In this document: in pieces, positions 54,661 through 64,000 of the stretch
Layout: each line of letters starts with the position of its first letter
Numbering within the stretch: the first letter of the stretch is position 1
DNA from: Denticeps clupeoides
Taxonomy: Eukaryota; Chordata; Actinopteri; Clupeiformes; Denticipitidae
Reading direction: 5' to 3'
DNA: 64,000 nt
Assembly (NCBI RefSeq): GCF_900700375.1
Contig: NC_041708.1
Span: 5,790,313-5,854,312 of the forward strand
Translations under genes and position numbers: made by a program
The notes under the pieces: generated by a model
What the model was told of the DNA's origin: nothing
The model's database searches: none
The model's input: the letters and a program-made list of their open reading frames with translations, nothing else

Positions 54661-57600
54661 TCAGATCTCGTCCGTCATTCTTAGTAGCTCGAGGAAGGCA
54701 CCAACTGCGCCAAAATAACCCTGAGGAAACACGGGTCAAACAGTGTATTTAATTTAATTGAAGGAAATCCAAAATGAAATTGAAAAAGCTCATCACTCTC
54801 AGGTCAGGTTCAGTTTAACATCAATATGTGTGTGTCTCATGAATTACATAAGTGATTTAAGAGCAAAAATGTCATTTTATTAGTTGTTTTTCATAGTGGG
54901 ATCTGGAGACCCCTAGTGGCCAAGACAAAACGAAGCTCAAGGGGGATCTCTGTCTAATGCAAATAAGTAGAGAACAGCATAAGTAACTAACCAATTTTGA
55001 ATGTGTTAGATTCATATTAGAACAATTTACCTCATGTTCTAAAAACAGGGCTTTCAGTTGTCCTTTCGACCAGAAGTCCATGGCGTAGGCTAACAGCTTA
55101 GTGGACACAGTATTAATGCGCAAGAAGTTGCCCACAAAAACGACCCGTTCGATGTTCTGCAAACAAAACATACATCATTTAGGCAGATGTTATTCTGGAT
55201 TTTACAATTACGCTTCTGTGAACATTATGCCACTAATCATCACATCTTCAGTTAGTGTGACCATAACAAAACAAGCTATTCTCAACCTAGCATTAAATTC
55301 CTAAATAAAGCTAATGAGTTCCTTAAGGGTTAATAAGGTAGTTGTGAATTTCAATGTTAATCACTTTTCACATTATGCAAAGCATAAAAGCAGCAAAATA
55401 CAATCCAGCACTAAAATGCTTAGAAGTACAAATGCAAAACATGCAAAACTTTGCATAACAGCATCTGAGCACACAGAAGGGGGGAAAGGTGCTTGGCCCT
55501 AAATCGGACCAAACTAGTGTGACAATCCACAGTGCAAGATCTGGCTTTCAGACGATATTCTGTGCGCTTTGATAGCCCTGTACAATGCTGCTTGATCTCC
55601 GTGCCACAAGGCAACACTGTAAAGAAGCTAAAAGCACAGAGAGACCAGTCCAAACATGAATGTGCATTTCCAGACGTTCCCACAGAGTTCCAAAAGTAAC
55701 TGAGATCACATAAAAATCAAAGGAACGTGAACGAGCAACTGAAGCCACTAAGCAACATAACGGAGGCGCGTTGAAAAATATGGAGAATCGCTGTACACGT
55801 TTTCCATGATTACAATCAGCGCCGCTGTTTTTACGCACTTTGTGTGTAATTTCTACAAAGATGAGCATGTGTACCTCAAACCCAATCTTTCACACAATGC
55901 CTCCCCTAGTGTCCTCATTCTGCATCTTGAAAAACAGCTGTGACATTCACAAATCAATCATATTCAATAGCTGCAAGTGTAATAAGTATAGCATCCATGA
56001 AGGCCTCGCCTTTCTACTATGAAAACAAATTATATTTTACATTTACAGCATTTACCAGACGCCCTTATCCAGAGCGACTTACAATCAGTAGTTACAGGGA
56101 CAGTCCCCCTGGAGCAATTTAAGAGCTAAGTGTCTTGCTCAGGGACACAATGGTAGTAAGTGGGATTTGAACCTGGGTCTGGTTCATAGGCAGGTGTGTT
56201 ACCCTCTATGCTTCTACCACAAATGACCTATTCACATTTTTTAAGTGAGGTGATTGTCATTGTGAAACACAGCTGTGAAACACAATGAAATGTGTCCTGT
56301 TTTTAACCCATCACCCTTGGTGAGCAGTGGGCAGCCATGACAGGCGCCCGGGCAGCAGTGTGTGGGGACGGTGCTTTGCTCAGTGGCACCTTGGTGGCTC
56401 GGGTTCGATTCCTTACCCGCTAGGGCACCACCGCCCTTTGAGATTCACATTTGTTGTCTTGCTTTGTTTTGATATTCAGTTTGGTTTTGAGGCTTGATTT
56501 TTTCCTTGAAATGATAAATAATTCAGAAACAATTGAGTCTGGGTAATGGTGGCTTAGCAGGTAAGGAAGACACGTAACCATAAGGTTGCAGTTTCAAATC
56601 CAAAACAGTCATGGTGCCACTGTGGTCCCCTTGCTCAAGGTGCCGTCCCCACACACTGCTCCCTGGGTGCATTTCATCGCTGGACAGAGGACACTTATGC
56701 CGTGCTTGCTGTGTATCACAATGACAAAAACTCTACTGATTAACACTACCGTTAATTCCTATAAACGACACTTGAAAACTGATCTCCCACCTCGTTGACG
56801 GCACACATGCGGGCGATGGACCCAATGTTGTTGGTGATGGTGACGAGGGTGGCCCTGGCCAAGTCCTCTTTGCTGATGCTCTCTCTCTTCTCCTTGCTGA
56901 TCATGTGACCAAAGCTGGAACGAGAACCAGGATTCTATGGAGCTGCTTTCGAACTGACTGCCATTCGGTGAAATCACTCTGGACTTTGGCTTCGCTATGT
57001 AAATGTCTAACAGAGATCCAATGATAAGAAGAATAGTGAAACATACAGTACACTAAAGTATCCAACAAATGCCGTTTTTTTGTACCACAATTCCACAAGT
57101 AGACATCTCATTTGTACTGGTATTATTTATTTCCAGAAAAAAGGTATATATCACCTGCTTCTAGATATATACATGCCATGTCCCTCACCTGGATGCGACT
57201 GCAGAGCCCTGGAGGCTGAAGCGCTCGTAGTCCCCCCCGTAGATGTCCTTCACCAGCTTGTCCACGTTCGTGCTGTCGCCCTTAGCTGCCATTTCTAGAG
57301 CCTCTTCAAACGTCTCGCAGCCGGTGAGCAAGCAGCAGAGTCCCAGGAAGGTGCCTCCTCCCAGACTAAGCGGGAGCACAGGAGAACACGGGTCCGATAC
57401 GGCTGTGCTCTACATATCCGCACCAGGATCTAATGCTACCACTGTCCGCAGAATAATAACATAAAGTGCAATGTCACCTTGTACTGAGCTATCGCCTCTC
57501 TATTGTGATCCATGTGACATAATAGCCTCTGTAAAGCGCTGGATATAATAGAACAAGCATTATACAGGTTTACCTTCGCTTATTATCTTAATTGTTCCCC

Positions 57601-60600
57601 TAATTCCTCAGTGTTTGAATCTGCTGTCTATCTGCCCCGTCTATATCTATATCTATGTGGCGAATGAAGCACTTTTGGGAACCAGTACTTTATTTCTGTC
57701 TGAAAGTGCATAATAAATGTGTTTGGATTTGTGGTATGTGCATTATTAACATTACTCTAGAGGTTTCTAGAGGCAGTTTACCTGGTGCCTGTAACCCGCT
57801 TGTAGTCGTCCTTGGAATACACGGCCAGGATACTGACCCCTGAGCCAATGTTTACCAGCAACATGGGGAAAGGGTTGTCAAGACAGCACTGCCTCTTGAC
57901 ACAGTTCTCAGGGTCAGACGGGTTTTCGAAAAAGTAGCACTCGGGGTGGCCGTTGAACCCCACGGAGTCCACGTACAGCAGGCCCTGGATCAGGCAGTCC
58001 AGCTCGTCCAGCTTCTGGAGCTCGAGATTCGCCACCTGCCATCCAGAGAAGGGAGAAGATTGCAGTCACATTTAAATACAAGTCCTTCGGCTCTAACCTT
58101 CCTCTTAATACTCGTATTACTGCAATAATAATAATGATGATGATTAAAACACTGTTCAGGACGGGTTTTGGGCCAACTGGATGCAGACATTTTTTCAAAC
58201 GTTCCACATGTCCTTCACAAGGCTGAGGGTGGGGGACTCTGACACGCCCACTACAGGACATTCGCCTCTCAGCTTTTGACCTTTTCTCTTCATTTTCACC
58301 TTTAGCGGAGAAATGTATACCCGAAAAAAAGTACAAGATGTTAACACCCTGCAGCGTACTGTACTTAGTCCCATCATGAACGTTTGAAAGAAAATCCATT
58401 CATACGGTCTACAGCTCAGGCTGATATCGACTTAAAAGAAAATCTGTGATTATATTTGCAAAATTTCACGTAACACTCTAGATGTCTGAGATCCATTACA
58501 GTTGACATATTGTACATTCTGTACATATCTCTCATTCCGTACATACACCTTTCGTGTTCCTAATAAAGTGGCCAGCGACGCCTCGCTCACCCACCGTTCT
58601 GAAGTCGTCCTCGAATTTGTAGGCCCCGCCGCCGGTGGCGCACAGCGTGGTGTGCAGGCTGGAGAAGTTCTTGTCCCGGCCCATCTGGATGAAGCCCAGC
58701 ATGTCGTGGGTGGGGAACCGGATGAAGTGCAGGGTTCCCGTCCGGCCACACATGGTGAGGTTCCGCAGCTCCAGGTGCACGTCGCGGATGCCCGTGTTGC
58801 CGTAGGCCACGTTAGAGGTCAGGTAGCGGCGGATGCTCTTCAGGCTCTCCACCTCCTCCTGCTCCTCCTCCGCCGTGATGTCCTTGGGCTCGAAGTAGAC
58901 CAGCTTCACCAGAGTGCCGCCGATGTCCATCCCAAACCACGGGAAGGCTACGGAGAAAGGAAAGAAAAAAAAGGGAGAGTCATTTTTTCTGCCCCGTGCC
59001 TACAAGTGCGCATGCGTATGCTGTGCCGCGCATGCATTCACAGCCGCCTTCAAAAGCGGGGAGCTGTTGTTGCCATGGAAACAACAGCTTGGAGAAGACT
59101 GCGCGAAGGCTTTGACCAAGCCTCATTTTGCGTTTTAAGCAGAATAAAAAAAAATATATATATCTGTTTTAGAAACGATAACGGCGTGTTTTAGGAGAAA
59201 CTGCTGAACAATCTCAATTTTTCCATTCCGATACACTGGCAGGTCACTGCAACCGTTCTCCTCCCCTCTGTTGTATGGTCTTTCTTTACGTCCATGACTT
59301 TAGCCTTGACACGTATCAGCAGCAGTCTGGACTTTTAGCAGATGATAACTCGAGGGGTGAAGCCCTCTGGGCATCATATCGCCACTTCTGATGAGGGAAA
59401 GAAAAAAAAAAGAATGTACTGTAATCATTAAGATAGCGTAACTAGAAGCGCATCTAGGTTAAAGGTGAGTTTACTCCTTATAACGATCATCCGAGGGGGC
59501 AAAGTACTCGGGTCGCAGGCGCAAGTGACAATAGAGCGCAGGTACATGCACACAGAGGGACACGTGCGTCGCTTTTAAAACAAGATAAGCAAGGACGGAA
59601 ACTGCAGTATCTGGGCCCTCTCGTAAGAACGTAGCCTTAAAGATGACCAGGAAATGTCGAAACCCCATAAGAACAGTCTCAAACGTCGCGTTCTTTTAGT
59701 CCGTCACGTTCTTTTCGTCCGACTGCCGGATTTGTCGAGTTAGATAACAAAGAGTTCCGCTGTTCCCCTTCCGTGGCCCTTAAGAGGTTTAAGTTCGTCG
59801 ACTCCGGCGCGGAATGCTGATCGTTCTGCTGAAAGTGTGACACAATTCAACCACGTGATTAAAAAAAAATCTGCTTTTTCAAAAGGACAAAACTGTTCCG
59901 AATTATACACTATACTCTCAAAGCCAAGCATGGCAGTGTCCCATGATGCATTTTTAATGTGAAATTCCTTTTTTTTTTGGCAAAGTATAAAATGTGCAAA
60001 GTGTCATTTCTTGTTATTTGTCGTTGTTGTTATTTACATACCTGGCTTCTTGGCACTTTTCAGTTTCATGCTGACGCCGTGAAGTAGCTACACCGTTTGT
60101 AGATTAAACAGAACGGACATCGCGCCGCGAAACGAAGAGGCGGCGGAGGGGGGCGGGGCGTCGGCGCCTCCTTGGTACCGCCCCCGCTCCGGATGCGAGG
60201 CTCCCATTGGCCGCTGGGGCCTCGCAGCTGCCCATCACCAGACCCCATCATCGGGGACTCCAAGACGACATAATTTTTCTTAGATTTCACAACACAATGG
60301 AAGGAGGATTGCGGTTGAGGACGCGCAACCTTACGTCGGTTGCGTATTTCCTTACGTCCGAGAATTAAAAAAAAAAAGAATAAAAAAATAAATAAATAAA
60401 CAGGAGGGCGAGACCTGATGGCGATGACCTGACAACATGCCTTTCATGTCGTTTAATAAAGGATCATCTTCGCGGCGCCTTCTCCTCCAAATCTCATAAA
60501 ATGACAATAAATGCATGTATGTAGCCTGTCTTAGACAGAACGCAAAAGAAAAACAAAAATATATATATAAACATGAAACAAACGAACCAAAAAATGCGCT

Positions 60601-60925
60601 GCGCGAGCAAAATGCTTCGGTTCCCCCTTAACGTTACAACCAGGCTACTACGGTGTAGTACGGCTGGAATTGGCGACTCACGGGGTCGGTTCTTCCTGCC
60701 CGAGTCCATTCTCCTCCGTCGGCAGCGCTTCGCCGGCGAGCCATTATGGTGGTGCACATCCTGGTGAAGATGGAGGAAATGTTCGGTCCCGCCATGGCCA
60801 CCGCTGCCACCGCCGCCGCCGCCGCTCCCGCTCGGGCTGCCCTGCTGGCCGGCCGGGTGGAATCCGTTCAGCAGGCCGCCGGTGTGAACGGCTCCGTTCG
60901 GAGCGGCCGAGTCCGAATCGTCCAT
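54661..60925 (-). CDS. pank1: Pantothenate kinase 1, long (alpha-like) form, seven coding exons
   Basis: CDS is complement(join(54661..54720, 55031..55156, 56791..56914, 57189..57365, 57782..58035, 58595..58947, 60682..60925)), 445 aa. Exon phases fit throughout. PanK makes 4'-phosphopantothenate, the controlled first step of CoA synthesis. Exon 1 encodes a Gly/His-rich leader ([17 protein letters not shown]). The kinase core follows: [20 protein letters not shown] (glycine-rich ATP loop), [96 protein letters not shown] and a short last exon [19 protein letters not shown]. The core is very close to human PANK1. Exon 1 sits in CpG-rich DNA. The gene hosts miR-107. Confidence 0.95.
55559..55642 (-). 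ncRNA. mir107: microRNA miR-107 precursor in pank1 intron 5
   Basis: On the minus strand 55570-55592 is identical, as I recall it, to vertebrate miR-107: AGCAGCATTGTACAGGG followed by CTATCA. The CTATCA end separates it from miR-103 (CTATGA). The 5' arm 'agcttctttacagtgttgcc' pairs with it across the loop 'ttgtggcacggagatcaa', giving a hairpin of about 80 nt. It lies between coding exons 5 (ends 56791) and 6 (starts 55156), in the same transcript orientation, matching its place in human PANK1. It is probably co-transcribed with pank1. Confidence 0.95.
56038..56222 (-). mobile_element. SINE-A in pank1 intron 5
   Basis: Near full-length antisense: 'acatttacagcatttaccag', 'cgcccttatccagagcgact', 'gtgggatttgaacctgggtc', 'ttaccctctatgcttctacc'. 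Confidence 0.88.
56242..56440 (-). mobile_element. SINE-B in pank1 intron 5
   Basis: Antisense: 'gtgaggtgattgtcattgtg', 'gagcagtgggcagccatgac', 'gggacggtgctttgctcagt', ending ttacccgctagggcaccaccg. Part of the head is deleted. Confidence 0.88.
56538..56735 (+). mobile_element. SINE-B in pank1 intron 5, opposite orientation
   Basis: Sense: 'ggtggcttagcaggtaagga', decayed B box 'aggttgcagtttcaaatcc', 'gtgccgtccccacacactgc'. With the copy at 56242-56440 it forms an inverted SINE pair inside one intron. Confidence 0.8.
60042..60069 (-). CDS. pank1: Alternative first coding exon of pank1 (short, beta-like form)
   Basis: Reads ATG AAA CTG AAA AGT GCC AAG AAG CCA G before the donor gtatgt. Spliced to the exon at 58947 it gives [15 protein letters not shown]. 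The phase (one base) equals that of the long exon 1, so both forms use the same downstream exons. The short protein would be 373 aa, the length I know for human PANK1 beta, which begins MKLINGKKQTFPWFG. CpG-rich DNA at 60110-60250 just upstream fits its own promoter. This exon is too short to show as an open frame by itself. Confidence 0.88.
60110..60255 (-). promoter_or_regulatory. CpG-rich candidate promoter of the short pank1 form
   Basis: Dense CG sites (gggcggggcgtcggcgcc, ccgcccccgctccgg, with a ccattgg CCAAT-type box at 60206-60212) lie 40-190 bp upstream of the alternative ATG. Confidence 0.55.
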
Positions 60926-61320
60926 TTCTCACGCCGACAAAAGGCGGGCGAGGCGAGCTCGAACTTCCCCGGCGACGCGAGGAAACACCATGTAGAGGCG
61001 GAGACGTCGGTGCGTCGGGGATCCAAAAAAAAAAAAAAGAATAAAAAAAAACGACGACGACGGCAACGATAATTTACCAAAAAAAAAAGAAGAAGAAGAA
61101 GAAGAAACAAAGGCTACAGGGCGGACATTCGCTCGAGGTCACTGTCGGTCACACTCCGCGTCCCGTCCCCCAGAACGCCTGCGCCTCGCAGCTTCCGAGT
61201 TAAACAGCCGGCACCCACGTCACCCAGAGCGGCGACGTCACCTTCCTCCTCCTCGCCGCTTTTCCACAATTCACACCTTGAGAGACTCGCGCTCGACGCC
61301 CGACGTGATAGAAACCCACT
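60660..61320 (-). promoter_or_regulatory. CpG island over pank1 exon 1 and upstream promoter
   Basis: GC- and CpG-rich DNA covers the long first exon and continues upstream through 'ggcacccacgtcacccagag' (a CACGTCA CRE-like word near 61211-61222). Short simple repeats, (A)n, (CGA)n and (AAG)n, lie at 61023-61110. Confidence 0.6.
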
Positions 61321-61327
61321 CGGGGGG

Positions 61328-61436
61328 TTTCTAGTAGCCTAGTGGTTAACGCGCTCGCCTGTGAACCTGGAGACCCGGGTTCGAACCCCGCTTACTACCA
61401 TCGTGTCCCTGACCCTAAATGTAAAATGTAAAAGTG
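61328..61436 (+). mobile_element. SINE-A, young-looking head with shortened body
   Basis: 'gtagcctagtggttaacgcg', 'ctcgcctgtgaacctggaga' and B box gggttcgaaccc are clean. The body is deleted between gtgtccctga and ccctaaatgtaa. Confidence 0.85.
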
Positions 61437-61732
61437 TATTTCCAAGAACAGTAACCACCTGATTATTATAATGTTACTCATTAAGATATGATAAGTGCCG
61501 TCATCAATGGTGAAGGAAAATGAGGCCAAAATGTCTTGTTCCTTTGTGTAAAAACTAAGACAATACATTCTGGTTCAGGAAATTGTCTCCTTATTCATGA
61601 GAATATCACACCAGACCGTAAGAAATTAGTCTGCTTTCTGTAGCAGTTTAGTGGGAGAGACCCAGGTTCACTTTCTACCATCGTTTCCCTGAGCAAGACA
61701 TGTCCATTACATCATATGATCATGCTTTATAT

Positions 61733-62278
61733 ACAGTACAGGCAAAGGTTTGGACACATCGTCACTTCAAAACTATGCCAAGAGTGTGCAGAGCGGTAAT
61801 CAGAGCAAAGGATGGTTATTTTGGTGGTAGGAGCCTAGTGGGTAACGCACTCGCCTATGAACCAGAAGACCCAGGTTCAAATCCCACTTACTACCATTGT
61901 GTCCCTGAGCAAGACACTTAACCCTAAAGTGCTCCAGGGGGGGACTTTCCCTGTAACTACTGATTGTATGTCGCTCTGGATAAGGGCGTCTGATAAATGC
62001 TGTAAATGTTTTTTGAAGAAACTATAATATAAACATGTTTTCAGAGGTGTTTAGCACTTGTTGACCCCTTTGCCTTCACTCTGCGGTCCAGCTCACCCCA
62101 AACCATCTCGATTGGGTTCAGGTCCGGTGACTGTGGAGGTGTCCACTTTTTGTTACGTACATAACTCCACATGTGTTCATTCATAGTTTTGATGCCTTCA
62201 GTGAGAATCTACCAATGTAAATGGTCATGAAAACAAAGAAAACACATTGAATGAGAAGGTGTGTCCAAATGATAATAG
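61733..62278. mobile_element. Deleted Tc1/mariner element with a nested SINE-A
   Basis: Same family as 50508-51030: 'tacagtacaggcaaaggttt' on the left and 'gaatgagaaggtgtgtccaa' on the right. The minus strand keeps transposase text (TPPQSPDLNPIEMVWGELDRRVK-like, 62050-62145). A SINE-A (61820-62010) lies inside the left part. Confidence 0.85.
61820..62010 (+). mobile_element. SINE-A, full length, nested in the Tc1 element
   Basis: 'ggtaggagcctagtgggtaa', 'cgcactcgcctatgaaccag', B box aggttcaaatcc, 'gtatgtcgctctggataagg', tgctgtaaatg. Confidence 0.9.
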
Positions 62279-62379
62279 TGTGTGTGTGTGTATATATGCT
62301 GTTCTGGTTTACATTTACTAATTTTCCATGTGTGAGTCGAAAGCATGTTATCTTATTACCAGCAAAAAAAAAAAACGTA

Positions 62380-62535
62380 TTTATGGCATTAATCTGACAC
62401 CTTTATCCAGAGTTACATGGAGTAGTTACAGGGACAGTCCACCTGGAGACACTCAGGTTTAAGTGTCTTGCTCAGGGACACAATGGTAGTAAGTGGGGTT
62501 TGAACCTGTGTCTTACCCACTAAACTGCTACAGAG
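62380..62535 (-). mobile_element. SINE-A copy
   Basis: Antisense: 'tggcattaatctgacacctt', 'ttaagtgtcttgctcaggga', 'agtggggtttgaacctgtgt', taaactgctaca. Confidence 0.8.
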
Positions 62536-62799
62536 TACAGCCTAGTTTCTTTTGGTCTGGTGTGATATTCTCATGAATAAAAGAAGTAATGTAATGTAAT
62601 GTCTTATTTTTTACACAAAGGAACAAGAAATGTAGAATCACATAGAATCACGTGTGACAGGTCAAAACTAAGATGTGTGCAGCAAGTTCCTGCCTTTGGG
62701 GGGAAATACACGACAGAGTTATACAAATGTACCAATGCATATGGAACAGGTTTGTCTTCAGAATGTATACATTGGTACAGTTTACTCACTCACTGACAA

Positions 62800-62985
62800 G
62801 GACTGCTTAGCAGGGTGGGGACTCACCCAGACTGGGGTGCCAGCCCACTGCTGGGTGAACACACATATACGGACAATTCAGAGATGCCAATTGACCTGGT
62901 GCACCTGCCTTGAACAGAGGGAGGAACCCGGAGAACCCGGAGATTTGAACTCACAACCTTGAGGTTGGTCTGTTCTCAGATTGCT
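62800..62985. repeat. Unclassified fish interspersed repeat
   Basis: 'ggacaattcagagatgccaa' with 'ggaggaacccggagaacccg' and 'tttgaactcacaaccttgag' resembles a widespread vertebrate repeat ('ggaggaaaccggagaacccgg', 'ggatttgaacccacaacctt'). I cannot assign its class with certainty. Confidence 0.5.
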
Positions 62986-63069
62986 TCAACCTATTGAAAA
63001 TTGTTTAGTGCTCATGAATATTTTTATAGACATTAGAGTCACATTAAATTATGTCGTTCAATGAAAGGA

Positions 63070-64000
63070 TTGTGAAAGTGAAGTGATTGTGAAACACGTG
63101 CAGGACAGCTCACACAATGAAACGTGTCCTCTGCATTTAATGGGCAGCCATGAAAGGTTACTGCAGAGCAGTGTTTGGAGATGGTGCTTTGCTCAGCGGC
63201 ACCTCAGTGGCACCTTGGTTGTTGGGAAACCGGCAACCTTCCGATTACGGGGCCGCTTCCTTACCCGCTAGGCCACCACTGCCTCAAAGAGCACCACTTT
63301 GCCACTTAAAGGAGTTGATCAATCAAGAGTCCTGTTAGAGGTTAAAGGTCAGAAAAGCTTAACAATTTGGGGACCAATGTCCAGCATAACTGCTACAGAC
63401 ATGTTTGCTGAAGCGAAAGTGATAATCTATGTCATTGCGATGCACCACATACAGTGCACAGAACAAAGTGTGTCTTCTGCATTTAACTCGTTACTCTTAA
63501 TGAGCACCTCAGATGACCTCAGTGGCGCATTGGCAGTTCGGGATTCGAATCTGCATCCTGACTCCTTACCTAGCGGGTAAGGAAATGGACCCGTAATCGG
63601 AAGGTTGCCAGTTCAAATGCTGAGCCACCAAGGTGCAACTGAGCAAAGCACCGTCCCCACACACACCTGTCATGGCTGCCCACTGTTCACCAAGGGTGAT
63701 GGGTTTAAAGCAGAGGACACGTTTTGTGGTGTCACCGTGTGCTGAGCTTTACTTTCACTTGACCATGGCCCCACTTGATTCCAGTTATTTGAGCATTTGA
63801 AGACAAGTGATTTGTCATTTTGACACACAGCAGCACAGCTCGCGTTGCACACAGTGAAAGTTGTCCTCTGCATTTAACCCATCACCCTTAATGAGTAGTG
63901 GGCAGCCATGACAGGCACCCGGGGAGCAGTGTGTGGGGACGGTGCTTTGCTCAGTGGCACCTCAGTGTTAGGCGAACGTGACTCGTTATGTACGAACAGA
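63070..64000. mobile_element. Cluster of SINE-B copies in alternating orientation
   Basis: Four copies follow one another: antisense 63070-63290, antisense 63410-63568, sense 63568-63765 and antisense 63800-64000, cut by the window edge. Each has the tRNA-like head or 'ggacggtgctttgctcag' body. The second and third meet head to head at ttacctagcgggtaag. Confidence 0.85.

Overview
This window is vertebrate genomic DNA, almost certainly from a ray-finned (teleost) fish. It has spliced genes with GT/AG introns, a fish-type repeat load (Tc1/mariner elements, L2-like LINEs, two abundant tRNA-derived SINE families, Ty3/Gypsy LTRs), and the gene order ch25h(-) - IFIT cluster(+) - slc16a12(-) - pank1(-). 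From memory this is the order and orientation of human 10q23.31, except that no LIPA gene lies between ch25h and the IFITs. The species cannot be fixed from sequence alone. The abundant tRNA-SINE called 'SINE-B' here reminds me of early-branching otomorph fish such as denticle herring, but that is only a weak impression.

Layout. 1-8.3 kb: gene-poor, with a Tc1 relic, a 44-bp perfect inverted repeat, an L2 LINE 3' end and SINEs. 8.3-9.05 kb: single-exon cholesterol 25-hydroxylase (ch25h, minus). 10.2-42.5 kb: tandem IFIT (interferon-induced TPR protein) cluster on the plus strand. It has four apparently intact genes (here IFIT-1, -2, -3 and -5), one copy with a 4-nt frameshift (IFIT-4) and six pseudogene remnants. 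Apart from the solitary IFIT-1, the cluster is built from three recurring unit types: A (IFIT-3/4/5), B (N-terminal pseudogenes) and C (IFIT-2 and two pseudogenes). The units share promoters, 3' flanks and even particular transposon insertions, so the block grew by repeated segmental duplication. 43.2-48.6 kb: slc16a12 (MCT12), six coding exons, minus, 464 aa. 48.6-54.6 kb: intergenic and probable UTR sequence with a CpG-rich candidate promoter and a deleted Tc1 element. 54.7-60.9 kb: pank1 (pantothenate kinase), minus, with two alternative first exons (445-aa long form and 373-aa short form) and microRNA miR-107 in intron 5. 61-64 kb: dense SINE/Tc1 repeats.

Functionally, ch25h and IFITs are both interferon-stimulated antiviral genes in vertebrates. 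The sequence supports interferon control: an ISRE-type GAAACAGAAA lies before IFIT-1, and an IRF-type AGTTTCAGTTTT lies before the A-type genes IFIT-4 and IFIT-5. The most striking feature is a 246-bp (82-aa) TPR module inside the IFIT coding exon that is present once, twice or three times in different paralogues, so the cluster is making IFIT proteins of different solenoid length. slc16a12 and pank1 are ordinary metabolic genes that mark the conserved edge of the locus.
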